DNA of 64,000 bases from Armillaria gallica (taxonomy: Eukaryota; Basidiomycota; Agaricomycetes; Agaricales; Physalacriaceae). This document shows, in pieces, positions 12,066 through 23,486 of this stretch; position 1 is the first letter of the stretch, and the number at the start of each line of letters is the position of its first letter. The stretch is from positions 3,100,001 through 3,164,000 of the forward strand of contig JBANDB010000009.1 in assembly GCA_037576215.1 (NCBI GenBank), read 5' to 3'. The notes below the pieces were generated by a model, which was not told where the DNA came from, made no database searches, and saw nothing but the letters and a program-made list of their open reading frames with translations. A program made the translations under genes and the position numbers.

Positions 12066-13606
12066 CTATGCAGATTTGGACTGCAACACTTGCGCTATGA
12101 CATTAGCCATCGGCGAAGGCTCTTTCTCCATTGCCAGCTTGAGGAACCACGGCTTACTCATATAGTTTCGGATTCTAAACCGACAAATAAGTCAGCACGA
12201 GAACAAAGGAAACAACGGAGACGAACCCATCTGGCAACAAGACTACTACATTCCTTCCTTCAGTTGCCGCCACACGCTTACCCTTCTCACTGTCCGTCAA
12301 CCATCGGATGGCGCCAGAAAGGGAACTGCCACTGCTACCCCCAACCAGTAAGCCTTCATTCTTCATCAAAACCTGGACGGCTTGAAACGATTCCTCGTCA
12401 GAGGTCTTGATCCACTCGTCGACGTCGCCTTGGCAGAGGACATCAGGTATGAAGTCGTATCCAATGCCTTCAACGATGTATTGAGCACCCCTGTCCCCCT
12501 CATTGAGACTATCGGGGACGGCGAGGATACTCCCTTTCTGCATAGACCAAGGGGAATAAATAAATTGAGTACTTCGGACTTCATTTTGGGGAATACGCCA
12601 CGAACCGGATCGACACCGATTATAACGCAGTCCTGATTGTGTGTCTTCTTGATAGCACGAGATATGCCTGTCACCGTTCCGCCTGTTCCAGCACCAGCGA
12701 CAAGTACATCCACTTTCCCAGACGAGGGCTTGGACGATGTCGCGGGTGTAGATACGACTGCCTCAATTATCTCAGGGCCCGTAGTCAGCTCATGGGCAAG
12801 CGGATTGTTTATCTGGACGCGATCAATGATGAGTCCTCAGCCTTCCAGAAACCAAAAGACGCGACGAACGTTGCGGTACTGATCCAATATGATGCCGTGA
12901 GGGATCTCCCTTTGCAATGTCTGGGCTACACCTAGAGATCGTTAAGGAATTCAGCCACGAGACTACCGGACGGCAGAAGATGGAGTCTACCTATATGGCT
13001 CTCTGGTGAATCCCAGGCGGCTTCGGTGGGCGTTCGAACGACCTCGGCCCCAAGCGCACGAAGGGCCGCTTCCTTCTCCTATAGACCAGTGAGAAAAAAT
13101 GATAATCACAGCAAATATGCGCGCATACAAGAGACATCTTGTTGGGCAAGGTTATAATAACCGAATAACCCTTATCTGTAGTATTCAGTATCCTTTCTTG
13201 ACCACGCTAGGGTGTTTTACCTTGATTGCGCAAGCCATGGCGAGGCCGATACCTGCGAGGGACATGAATAACCGGTCCTAAGCGCGAAAGATACAAACGT
13301 GCGTACCAGTGTTTCCAGAGGTTGGCTCGATGACGACGCTCTTGCCAGGAGTGAGCTTTCCTTCCTTCTCAGCGGCCTCAACCATCGCCTTCGCAATTCT
13401 GTCCTTTACTGAGCCACCCGCCGACATGTATTCGACTTTCCCCACTACAAACCGAGGTATCAGCGACTTGAAAAGTTCCCGTCAATGTGGAGCAGGGGCT
13501 CACGGAGATTGCATTTGAGCCCATAGTGCTTGGCAACTCTGTCAAGACGGATGAGTGGAGTGTTGCCAACAGCATCAAGGGCGGTGTCAAGAATCTTGGG
13601 TGACAT
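12066..13606 (-). CDS. Cystathionine beta-synthase, catalytic core form
   Basis: A PLP-dependent enzyme of transsulfuration, condensing serine and homocysteine to cystathionine; it belongs to the same fold as cysteine synthase. The start at 13606 reads [25 protein letters not shown], then GLKCNL. The next exons give the PLP-lysine region [22 protein letters not shown], the [16 protein letters not shown] loop (about 13230-13330) and the PLP-phosphate loop [17 protein letters not shown] (about 12655-12700). They also give [48 protein letters not shown] and a tail [20 protein letters not shown] to the stop at 12066. The YDFIPDVL and [10 protein letters not shown] segments favour cystathionine beta-synthase over O-acetylserine sulfhydrylase. 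The predicted protein, about 370-380 residues, stops where the linker to the regulatory CBS (Bateman) pair would begin, so allosteric control by S-adenosylmethionine is not expected. Divergent from the GS-like gene over 377 bases. Confidence 0.85.
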
Positions 13607-13983
13607 GGTGGTGGTAGAGAAGAAACGACGAGATGGCTCATTTCATCTGGCAAATCCCGACAAAAATGGACCCAAGATCCGGTGCTGGCTTCCGTAAATG
13701 ATGCAAGGCTCTTCCTGAATCGCACCATTCTGCGATACTTCCTCCCGACGCTCTGGCATCGTGATGGCAGAACGGGTCCGATTCCACAACGGGTCCATGC
13801 CTGCCTGCTAGTAGTTGCTGCGGAGGTGTATATATATACAGTATGTAAAGGCTTGTAAGGGTCGCTATTGATCACCTGTCGGTGCTTCGATGTCTCGTCA
13901 TTAGACGCCGCTGATGTTCTCATCATTTCTTCTGGTTAAGGTATGTATAAAGTCTGTCTTCTAGCTTTTTTTCTTTACTGACC
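13607..13983. promoter_or_regulatory. Divergent promoter region, CBS / GS-like pair
   Basis: 377 bases separate the two divergent start codons. An alternating TATATATATA tract at 13829-13838 is the only obvious core-promoter-like element. A 182-codon minus-strand frame running through here into the CBS gene is taken as a shadow. Confidence 0.45.
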
Positions 13984-15675
13984 ATGTCTACAAACTATAG
14001 TCACGGTGTTCAGTACTCTCCAGCGACACTTGCTCCTACTCTCGTCATCAAGGCTGATGATTTGGAAGAGCTAGGCATCAGTAAGTAGTTATTCAAACAT
14101 TGATTTGCCTGATAACAACTTGAATGCTAGCGTTCGTTCGCCTGACATGGGTTGACCTTACTGGGGTCGTTCGATTCCGCGTAATTCCCCGCGCATACTT
14201 TTTAAAAATGCTTCAATCGCCTCGTCCCAGTGTGGCCATTGCTAAAGTGACCATGGGTCTCGTTTATTTGCACACCGCGGATGAGTTCAATGCTATGGGG
14301 GAATATCTCTACGTCCCAGACCTATCTACGCTGAGACTCTGTCCCTACGAAGAAGGACACGCTAGCGTATTGGGATGGTTCCAAGAGAAAGCTCCTGTAC
14401 TTGGCGCGGATGGCAATCTGACCGTCACCGTCGATCTCTGTCCCCGGAGCGTGTTACAGCATGTCGTCGAGTGAGTACGTAGACTAGCGCGCGCCACAGT
14501 ACATCTGACCTCTATACAGACAAGCCACACAAGGCGGTGTAGAGTTCTTGGTCGGCTTCGAAACTGAATTCATTCTATTGAAATCTACAAACCCTGTAGA
14601 AGCCGCCAACTATCACGCATGGACGGCATCTAATGGCTTACCATCCGGGGCTGTCGAGTCGCGAGTTCTGCGCGAAATCGTAGAGTCCTTACTGAAATCA
14701 GGGATCGAAGTCACTATGTACCACCCTGAGGCTGCCCCGGGCCAGGTAAGATATCAAACTCCAGTCTGATCGCATCTGTCTAACGTAGCATATACGTAGT
14801 ATGAAGTCGTCACTGGGCCTTTGCTGCCACTTCAAGCTGCTGATGCACTCATACACACTCGCGAGACTATCGTAAATGTTGCCGTCAAATATGGTCTCCG
14901 AGCAACCTTCGCTCCTCGTGTGTACATGACAAGTGCTGGGAGTGCTGCTCATACCCACATTTCAATTCACTCTGTGGATGGTGGACCGAAGCTATCAGGT
15001 TCCCTGTCATCGCTGGAATCATCTTTCTTGGCCTCGGTCTTGAAGCATCTCCCCGCGATGGCTGCTATCACGCTTCCTATCCCAGCGTCGTACAAACGCG
15101 TCGCTGACGGTGTGAGCATCCCAACTCGTAATAGATCCTGAATTGATACTGACGTCCCTCATAGGTCTGGTCTGGCGGAACATATGTCTGCTGGGGAACA
15201 GAAAACCGCGAAGCTCCCATCAGGCTGACAAATGCGGCCTCCCCCATGTCCAGAAACTTTGAATTGCGCTTTTTGGATGGAACTTGCAACCCATATCTTG
15301 CGCTTGCATTAATTTTATCTGCTGGTCTTGATGGTGTTGTCAATCAAGAGCCGCTGAACATCAAGGACTGTCCGGGACCTTTAACCGCTGCCCAGATGGA
15401 CGAAAAGGAACGGCTCGAACACGGTATCAACAAACGGATGCCGTTAACATGGGATGAAGCTAGAAGCGCATTCCAATCAGATGCGCTCGTCGAGAAGACG
15501 TTCGGAAAGAATATGATAGTGAAATATTTGTCAGTCAACAAGGTCAGCGTTGCCGTTTTACATGTCCAGCTGTACTATCTGACTAGCTAACTATGCGTAG
15601 ACTTTGGGCACAGTGTTGGAAGAATCCGATGAAACCGAGCAAGCTCGCCTTACACGCTTGGTTGAGTTTTATTGA
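13984..15675 (+). CDS. Glutamine synthetase-like protein (FluG-type C-terminal domain)
   Basis: A GS-fold ATP-dependent ligase, predicted to join ammonia or an amine to a gamma-carboxylate (glutamate or a related acid); the true substrate is unknown. The start at 13984 reads MSTNYSHGVQYSPATLAP. The N-terminal beta-grasp part includes FVRLTWVDLTGVVRFRVIP. Catalytic-domain motifs are VGFETEFIL (metal-binding Glu pair), YHPEAAPGQ, SAGSAAHTHISIH (His of the ATP/metal site), NREAPIRL (substrate Arg) and RNFELRFLDGTCNPYLALA. The C-terminus is LVEFY at 15675, giving about 480 residues. This matches the C-terminal half of Aspergillus FluG and fungal GS-III-like paralogs. The N-terminal amidohydrolase half of FluG is absent, so a role in conidiation signalling should not be assumed. 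Introns are short and consensus, and the key active-site residues appear intact. Confidence 0.82.
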
Positions 15676-16574
15676 TGTCCATGAAGCTCTCAGGTTCCCC
15701 ATAATGTGAAGATCAGCATGCTAGCCCTGATGTATGTTGCCTATCATTTATCCAAAGATGGGGATTTCGACATGGAATTGAGTATAGATGCTTGTTCAAG
15801 CTGAACTTTATCACCCAACTCCGATATCACTGTCAAGATAGAAAAATAACACATTCATTCCCTTCACTTCTGGGGTGCGTTTTATGTGTATCTACATGCA
15901 TACTGCACCGTCTTGGAGGCATTAGACCTTCTACAAATATCGCATGCTGGGAAGCCATCGGTGCACTTCGGTGTCAATCGGATAGCTGCCCGGGCACCGT
16001 CGGCACGCAAGAATTCCGTGGGCCATAAAGGACAAACTAAGTAATTTTCCAGGTTTCTGGTGATGTTGATACACAAAGGATGCACGACGGCTGGAAATAA
16101 CACCATGCGAATCATCTTCAAGAGCCTTGTATGTGATCACAAGCAATGCCACGTCGAACCTCAACCCACTCTGTACTCCGAGTGCATGCCAAGCATCATT
16201 TATCGCGCCTCGACCGTAACATGAACTCTATTTGACTGGCATTCTAGTGGATCTTTCATTCGCTTGGGAAGGGGGGCGGCGCAATGTCCGCTGATGTGCT
16301 AGAATGGGGGGTCCGCGTGGTAAACTCGGACCGTAAATAATAGCTTCGGCCATTTCACTAACCCCGTTTGTTGAAATAAATGTTGCCGGTCGAGATGCAG
16401 TCGGAGTAACCGTAATCAGCCCATTCAATTTTCAGTTCGTTTACAGCGTTCTTCGATTTTTGATGACCTACACCCGGTGGGTCAGATGTTAAGTATCTCT
16501 GCAACTGCATGGTGCGACAAGAATTTGATGCCTTGATACTACTTAACCACACCGCTGTTTTCTGCTAGTCAACC
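15676..16574. other. Intergenic spacer
   Basis: About 900 bases between the GS-like gene and the DUF6533 gene. Open frames of 60-80 codons on both strands (15792-16552) lack motifs and overlap one another. No gene called. Confidence 0.5.
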
Positions 16575-18372
16575 ATGTCTGAGGCAACTGGAAGTCTTGA
16601 TCTGGCGGGATTCTCACAGGCAAGGGCAGAGCGGAATGCGTATCGTAAGTTTCAGTCCATGCTCCTATCGTTCCAGACTTGACATTCCTAGTGGCCTGTG
16701 CGGCTTTGATTGTATATGAATATTGTGCGAATTCTTGTCCCTTCCAATCTTCGTCAGCTTCTTGACATATTTTTGCAAATTCCCTAGTCTTGCAGCTAGA
16801 TTCAGAGGTGAGAGCAGCAGTAGCTCTCTGGCCGCCTTCTCACCTTATTTCTCAAAGGTCGTGTTCTTTTGGGTAAAGTGGCAAGCTGTAGTCGTGTAAC
16901 GCTTACCAACACGTGGGTTAGCAACAAAGGTGGTCGCTGGCGAAGGCACTTTTTCTATGGGTGAGTTCTTCGCGGCGTAGTGGCGCTGTGCTAATACTTT
17001 GCGCAGAGTCGATATTATGGACTGGCCTTCAACATGTACGTTTGTGTGTCTTCCGCATCATCGATGATCGCTGATCCTACCATATCCGTAGTTCGAATGC
17101 AATCGGTTCGTATAGGAACCCTTGATCTGTGCGGGAGTGGGCATTACTCATCTCCGGATAGTGTTTATGCAGCCTCATCCTTCTATGAAAGTGCGTCGAT
17201 CGTAAACTATACATAGCTATCGAAGCGCTAATTCATTGCTCAGCTGTGCGTCCATGATTTGCTGAAGAGATGACACCCCTCAAAATTCTATAGATGTATG
17301 TTTCTGCTCACAGGCTTCATCGTCCATTCCCGTATATAACTCAATCTGAAGGCAATACATTCTTTCATTGGCAAAACACTGGTGCAAGCTTACAGGTCAT
17401 AACTTCTCACGGTATGATCGAGTGGATTTCTATCCTGTGATCTGTTGAAGTATCTTCCAGTGATTCTCGAGCTTCGACTGTATGCGATGTATCAAAGTTC
17501 AAGATTCATTCTTGCCCTATTTGTACGTGGCAGCTCCATTCTTTTCAGGCGGAGCTGACTCTTTGACAGTGTTTCCTGACCTTTGGGGAGGCATTGGCCA
17601 TGGGACTAGTCTTTGGCATCCCTAACCAGAACCTGGTCGGTAAGTCCGCGTTCCATCTACCGGTGGCCCTCGTACTTCATCATCGAAACAGGCACGAACG
17701 AACCCTTTCCCGAATTATTCATTTGCGCCGACGCTGACCCACTAGACGGTTCCCACTGGGTGGTCTATTATTGGATGTCTATTCTCATCATCGAAAGCAC
17801 CTTGTTTTCCCTTGCTCTGTGGAAAGCTTGGCAACATCGGCCATCGGCCCAAGGCAGCAAACTGATGCAACAGCTCACTCAAGATTCCGCGATGTACTTT
17901 GCCGTGTGAGCAGTCTCCGCGATTCGCTTGTAACTGCCGCGTTCTGACCTTCTGTATCACCAGACTCTTTTGCATTTACTTGGTGAATCTCATAATGTGG
18001 ATCAGAAATCGGGTAACGCCTCAAGTTGTCAACCGGTTTGAAGAGCGCTGACACACGATATGATCCCCTCAGATTACTCTGGATGAATTGATGACGGCGT
18101 TTTCATTTGTCATCTCGAGCATATTCGCCAACAGACTCGTTATCTCTGTGCGCTCGAACCACTATCGAGCTATAAGACCGGAGATCGACACGTATATGAT
18201 GTCTGGCATAAAGTTTTACAAGGTTCCAATAAAGACACAAATGACGACAACCACGGGGGAGTCTACCACAGATTACACGGACACGGACACAAATTCCTCC
18301 ACAGATGTCGAACTGATAGAATTGCGAACATTTCACGAAAAAAACAAGTTCAACCACATTGTCGGGGTGTGA
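16575..18372 (+). CDS. DUF6533-type multi-span membrane protein
   Basis: A predicted seven-helix integral membrane protein of a family greatly expanded in Agaricomycetes; no biochemical function is known. The start at 16575 reads MSEATGSLDLAGFSQARAERNAY, followed by LACAALIVYEY and LQLDSE, the N-terminal DUF6533 signature. Later exons read VILELRLYAMYQSSRFILALFV (about 17460-17525), LTFGEALAMGLVFGIPNQN, GSHWVVYYWMSILIIESTLFSLALWKAWQHR and LFCIYLVNLIMWI. They continue with ITLDELMTAFSFVISSIFANRLVISVRS and a hydrophilic Thr/Asp-rich tail to the stop at 18372. The family hallmark ANRL-hydrophobic-VR near the last helix is present. Exon borders in the stretch 16690-17250 are uncertain because several very short exons are needed. 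The next gene (amino acid permease) is in the same orientation; no functional link is implied. Confidence 0.75.
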
Positions 18373-18729
18373 TTTGTGTGGGTCCTGTTCTAGTACCTGT
18401 ACCTGGACTATGACAAGCATGGCTGATCTGTCGATAGGTAGCGTCGCATGGGCACGGAGTTTCCACAATATTAAGTCAGTGGGCCCTGTTATTTAGCTTT
18501 CTACATCACTTTTGTTCCTCTTTGTCCCTTTACATGTGTTGTATTATATTCGGCTTACTCGGCCATCAGCAGAAGAACGTGCAAGCAAGGGAAAACGAAG
18601 GTTCGAAATAGGCCCTCGGAGTGAGCAGCTGTCTATGCCGTAAGGACTGGCCCTGGGAAACGGAAGAAACGGAAATCGACTGATCAGCGTCATCAAGATT
18701 GTGCTCCTACCCTGCTCAGAACACCCACC
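18373..18729. other. Short spacer / promoter of the permease gene
   Basis: 357 bases between two plus-strand genes. It contains T-rich pyrimidine runs (about 18495-18535) typical of fungal promoters. I see no TATA box and no gene. Confidence 0.4.
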
Positions 18730-21103
18730 ATGCTCGAAGAGAATGACACGAGAGAAGGCGATAATGCCAGTATCGGACCCGCTATTCTATCGAACGATGA
18801 GGCCCTACTAGCGCGTCTTGGGTACAAACAAGGTCAGAATGTGGCTGATAAAATTTCAAGCAGCGCTGACATTTTCTATGAAGAGTTCCGTCGAAATTTT
18901 AGGCCCATAGAAGTGTTTGGTGTCGGGTTCAGTATTATTGGGCTTGTTCCTTCTCTCGCGTAAGTCATGCAGATGATCTGTACAGGAACCGATCATTGAA
19001 TAGCCGCCAGATCGACATTCGTATACGCCCTGCCCAATGGCGGAGCTGCTGCATTGGTTTGGGGGGCGAGTCTTTGCATATTCTACCTTCCACACAACGA
19101 TCTTACTGGACCTTTTTACTAGTGGACAGCATGCGCGGTTCTCCTCGTCATTATTGGGCTTGCAATGGCCGAGCTAGGATCTGCCGCCCCGACGTCTGGC
19201 GGCCTGTATTACTGGACTTTTATGTTCTCCTCCCCCAAATGGCGCTGCTTCCTAGCTTGGATAGTTGGATGTAAGTCCGCAGCACTTTGCTGTCATTTAA
19301 ATCCGCAATATTAACGGACGTCAAGATTCTAACAGTGTTGGCAACATTGCTTCTGTCGCCAGCGTTGACTGGGGATGCGCCGTTCAAATCATGGCGGCCG
19401 CTAGCATTGGTTCGGATCTGAGTTTCACAGCAACAACCGGCCAAACATAGTGGGTCCCGTATGCTCGTTTGCTCTAGAACCGTCTTGACCCGGTATCTTC
19501 CTCCAGTGGCCTGTTCGTGGCCTTATTAATATGTCACGGTACTATCTGCAGCTTTGATCCCAAAATAATTGCGCGCTTGCAAACTCCTTATATTGTTGCC
19601 AATGTCCTGTAAGCATGGATCTCGTCTCGAATCTTCACTGCCTGGACTTCCGCCTATAGTCTATGTTTCGCCTTGATCATTGGTCTGCCTGCGGCTACTC
19701 CCAAAGAATTCATGAATACGGCAAGTTATGCCTTTGGGGACTTTGAAAACTGTGAGTTATGATTATGAGCATTCCATTGTAGCCGCTGCTGATATCGTTT
19801 TAGTCTATGGGTGGCCAAATGGTTACGCATTCATTCTTAGCTTCCTTTACCCACTGTGGAGTATCGGTAATACGCACTCCATTTTAAACCATATGTTGTT
19901 GCTGAGGTCTGTCCGGTTGTCAGGTGCATTTGATTCGACTGTGCACATCAGTGAAGAGGCTACCAACGCCAATGTAGCAATCCCCTTTGCAATCATATTG
20001 GCAGCTACTTCGAGTAGCATTCTCGGTTGGGGTACGCATTACACATGCCGGATATTCTCATGGGACTCATTTTCGCAACTTAGGAATCAATGTTGCAATT
20101 GCATTCTGCATGGGTACAGATGTCGGAGCCATTCTTGACAGTCCTGTTGGGCAGCCCATGGCAACAGTGAGCTTTTTCCAATTACATGAGTGCTAAGTAC
20201 ACCCCTCAATGGATTTGATAGCTCCTTCTGAATTCGTTCGGAAAGAAAGGAGCATTAGCCCTATGGTCTCTGATTATCGTACTCCAGTAAGTAGTAGAGC
20301 CCCGGTCTTCTGATCTGGAGTACTGACATAGCGAAAGGTTCGCAATAGGAACAAGTATGGTATGCATTCCCCCCCGCAATCGCTTCAGCTAAGGTATTTA
20401 CCCAAGCCTCGTAGCTAACAGCTTGCTCTCGTCAAATATTTGCGTTCTCCCGCGACGGCGGCCTCCCCTTTTCCCGCTGGCTTTATTTCGTTCACCCACG
20501 CAGTCACACACCTGTCCACTGTGTATGGGCCGTAGTATTCATCTCTTTACTGTTGGGCCTTCTCGGGTTCGCAGGAAATGTTGCTATCGGCGCAATATTT
20601 TCTCTGGTAGTCACCGGTCAATATATCGCGTACTCGATTCCCATTAGTGCCAGGTACCTTGGAGGTAAGAAGATCAAACCTGGTCCGTTCAGTCTTGGAA
20701 AACTTGTAAGTGCTCCGACTTGTATTCGACTTTGTGTTCGATCACAACTTTCCATTAAGAGTCTTCCCGTGGCCGTCGTTGCGGTTGTTTGGATGATCTT
20801 CATGGTCGTCGTATTCTTGTTTCCTACGACGCCCAGTGCCACTGCCCAAGACATGAACTACACAGTTGTGGTCCTTGGTAAGTTAGCATTCCTAAGTAGC
20901 CTTCAGTCGTGTTCTGAACTATCACAGGTGGAACACTCTTCCTTGCGACGGTTTACTTCTATTTCCCTGTGTATGGAGGTGTCCATTGGTTCACGGGACC
21001 AGTGTCCACGATCGACAAGCATGATTTACGTCCCGGATCTGAATCTGAGTACGCAGAGAAGAAGGAGAATATGAGTGACGAGGAAAGCAAAGGGATGGCG
21101 TAA
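18730..21103 (+). CDS. APC-family amino acid (GABA/choline-type) permease
   Basis: Twelve-span plasma- or vacuolar-membrane transporter that would import amino acids, GABA or choline by proton symport. The start at 18730 opens a soluble tail (MLEENDTREGDNASIGPAILSN) followed by ARLGYKQ and FRRNFRPIEVFGVGFSIIGLVPSLA, the typical first-helix signature. Subsequent exons read ALPNGGAAALVWGW, LAMAELGSAAPTSGGLYYW, SVDWGCAVQIMAAASIGSD and LFVALLICHGTICSF. Next come YAFILSFLYPLWSIG, GAFDSTVHISEEATNANVAIPFAI (the conserved EEATN element), and FAFSRDGGLPFSRWLYFVHPR (about 20437-20500). The last ones are FISLLLGLLGFAGNVAIGAIFSL and VYFYFPVYGGVHWFTGP, with the stop at 21103. Roughly twelve short introns are needed. 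Length is near 500-540 residues, normal for the family. Substrate cannot be assigned from sequence; the closest feel is to fungal GABA permeases (UGA4-like). Confidence 0.83.
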
Positions 21104-21238
21104 AGATATCTTGACTTATTTCTTATTCTGTAACAAAAATGACAAACTATTTCAAGTGTACAAAAAATCTCTCGAGTATGTTCTGGTCCTTTATTTCCTT
21201 CATGGTTACAACCAACGTTGGGGCAAAATCCCTTTGCA

Positions 21239-22080
21239 TTAGTTACCACCATCCTTCTCGACTTTGCAAAGCATTTGACCCTGCAGTAGTGCGAACCACG
21301 CATCGTCGTTCCCTGCCCACTGGCGCCATACATCAGCGATACGGGTGACCTCTTCCAACGAAGCGTACCCTCCTTCGGTGGCAGTCTTTAAGAAAAGCGA
21401 CTGCATAGTACGGTCCGCCCACATGTCACCCCACCAACCAACTTCCTCCGTGGTTGCGTACAAATTAGTTGCAGTACTAAGGAGATCTGGTCTCTCTTGA
21501 AACCAGCCTGTTTGGCCCAAAAATGCAGCCGTCGACCAGCATCTGGCTCTCCCCCCGAAGAACGCGCGATTGCCGTATAGATCCTGCGCCATTCCTCCAA
21601 CCCCTTCAAATTCGGGAACCAGGTCATGGCAGCCATGTCAGCATCCCTGACGGCGACAATCCCGCCATCCTTGGTCACCCTACGCATCTCCTGCAGGGCC
21701 TTTACTTGATCAGTTGTGTGTTGAATGACCTGATGGGCATGTACGATGTCGAAAGTGTTGTCTGGGAACGGCAGTTCAAGAACGCTGCCGACTTGGAACG
21801 TGATGTTTGTTAAGGCCTGCTGCTCAGCACTTGCGCGAGCGTGTTCTAGCACTTCCGCGCCCATATCGATTCCGGTGACATGCCCTTGGGGTGCTAGAAC
21901 AGCAAATCCTGCGGTGATGGTCCCGGGACCGCATCCAACGTCCAAGATGTTCATATCCGGGCGAATGGAAGGTAAAAGGTAAGCCGCACAAGCTTCAGCT
22001 GTACGCGACTTGTGCGAGCGTAGAACAGATTCATGGTACCCGTGAGTTTTGTACGAAGCGGGCTTGGGTTCATTGGACAT
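21239..22080 (-). CDS. UbiE-type SAM methyltransferase 1 (frame slip)
   Basis: Class I S-adenosylmethionine-dependent methyltransferase; substrate unknown. The start at 22080 reads MSNEPKPASYKTHGYHESVLRS. Motif I is NILDVGCGPGTIT, then GIDMGAEVLEHAR (acidic SAM-ribose site), FDIVHAHQVIQHTTDQ (motif II) and VTKDGGIVAVRD (motif III). The frame that carries these ends differently from the paralog. The conserved C-terminal part (STATNLYATTEEVGWW to MLCKVEKDGGN) is in another frame, reached by restoring one base in a short run at about 21480-21483, where this copy has GG and the paralog has GGG. Alternatively a GT-AG intron of about 76 bases (roughly 21405-21480) would rejoin the frames, but it would remove conserved residues. 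So it is either a pseudogene, a sequencing slip or a gene with a shortened domain. Tandem with methyltransferase 2, 111 bases apart. Confidence 0.7.
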
Positions 22081-22191
22081 AGTGCACCGTGTGATAAAAT
22101 GGGTTCTCGTCTCCGAAAGTTCGTCATTAAATAGTCGAGTCATGTCCTATTTTTAGATTTGACCGGGGATAAACGGCCTTCCCTGGCAAAA

Positions 22192-23157
22192 TCAGTAGAC
22201 TCTGAATAAGGCCTGCACTTCAGCTCCAGTATTCGAGTGTAGATATCCCAGGATCCTTGAGAAGCTGCGTTCAAGTACTGTCAGCATCCGGTTGGAACAA
22301 AATTCAGTCACCTTTCGGACGTGGCAAAGCATTTCACCATGCAATATTGCATACCAAGCATCCTCGTGTTCTCCCCACATTCGCCATGCATCAGAGATAC
22401 GAGTGAGATCACGCCAAGATGCGAATCCCCCATGCATTGTTGTCTCTGCGAAAGAAGATTTCAATACTCTCTCCGCCCATAGTCCGCTCCACCAAGCCAC
22501 CTCCTCAACCGTAGAATATAAAGTCGTGCTGGTGCTAAGGGAGAGCTGGTCTGTGCGGAATCCAGCCTTCTTGGCCCATGAATGCAGCTGCCTGCCTGCA
22601 TTCGGTTCTACACCTAGGGATCTCGCCTCGGTCATATACAGACTTTGGCTTTGGTTGAGCCCTTCGACGTCTGGGAACCACGCAGTAGCGGATACATCCG
22701 ACGAGCGAACGGCGACAATTCCGCCGTCTTTTGTGACCCTACGCATCTCCCGGAGTGCATTGATTGGATCGCTTATGTGCTGGATGACCTGATGGGCGTG
22801 CACGATATCGAAGGTACCGTCCTGAAAAGGAAGCTTCAGGACACTGCCCACCTGGAAAGTAATGTTATTGAGGCCCCGCTGCTCTGCATGCGTCCTAGCA
22901 TGCCCCACCACGTCTTCCGTTATATCAAGTGCTACAACATGGCCTTGGTATACCAACGCCGCGAAATCAGTAGTGATAGTCCCAGGTCCACATCCAACGT
23001 CTAGGATATTCATATCCGAGCGAAGCGAAGGAAGAAGATACGCTGCAGAATTTTGAGCCGTACGAGACTGATGTGCCCGCAGAACAGAAGCATGGTAGCC
23101 ATGCGTAGCGTACGCGCTGTTGATGAGCTTAGAACTTGGAGTGGGATTAGACATCAT
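22192..23157 (-). CDS. UbiE-type SAM methyltransferase 2
   Basis: Intact tandem paralog of methyltransferase 1, read as one uninterrupted frame of 321 codons from the ATG at 23157 (a second ATG follows directly). Motifs in order: THGYHASVLRAHQSRTAQN, motif I NILDVGCGPGTITTDFA (residues about 48-64), ALDITEDVVGHAR, FQVGSVLKLPFQDGTFDIVHAHQVIQHISDP, MRRVTKDGGIVAVRSSD. The C-terminal half includes AEEVAWW-like EEVAWWSGLWAERVL and WRMWGEHEDAWYAILHGEMLC. The last 40 or so residues after CHVRK have no match in copy 1 and may be read through an unspliced intron. The substrate is unknown; this kind of fungal UbiE-like enzyme is often a small-molecule methyltransferase. No polyketide synthase, NRPS or terpene cyclase lies nearby to suggest a biosynthetic cluster. 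Divergent from the BAG gene. Confidence 0.82.
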   Translation of the reverse strand: MMSNPTPSSKLINSAYATHGYHASVLRAHQSRTAQNSAAYLLPSLRSDMNILDVGCGPGTITTDFAALVYQGHVVALDITEDVVGHARTHAEQRGLNNITFQVGSVLKLPFQDGTFDIVHAHQVIQHISDPINALREMRRVTKDGGIVAVRSSDVSATAWFPDVEGLNQSQSLYMTEARSLGVEPNAGRQLHSWAKKAGFRTDQLSLSTSTTLYSTVEEVAWWSGLWAERVLKSSFAETTMHGGFASWRDLTRISDAWRMWGEHEDAWYAILHGEMLCHVRKVTEFCSNRMLTVLERSFSRILGYLHSNTGAEVQALFRVY

Positions 23158-23486
23158 GCGCAGTGGTTAAACGTCAAGGAATGGATCTCAAATAAAAGTT
23201 TGCTCTCACCTTGCTTTAAAAATCCCACGATACCATCCAAAATGTCGACGAATCTGTTGATGATATTAGAATAAGTAACGTATCAAAATTTAAGACTAAG
23301 AAAAGTTGAGGAATCGGCTGGTGTATCAACAAAATGTCAAGGAGTTTTCTTAGCATGGAGTGGCCCGCTAGTTGCGCTGACTTCTTGTTGACTTCAAAAA
23401 GTAGAGTTGAAGCCCGCCGTCGGGTGGCGGTGTTTGACGTCATCGCATCGCATCGCGTAATCATCTACCGCTCAGTTTTTACCACC
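23158..23486. promoter_or_regulatory. Divergent promoter region, methyltransferase 2 / BAG gene
   Basis: 329 bases lie between the two divergent start codons. A short tandem GCATC repeat occurs at about 23442-23456. I see no strong TATA box, and short frames here have no support as genes. Confidence 0.4.

Noticed and set aside
13378..13926. 182-codon minus-strand frame across the CBS start
   Set aside because: It overlaps the real CBS exons in another frame and runs through the divergent promoter; no family features.
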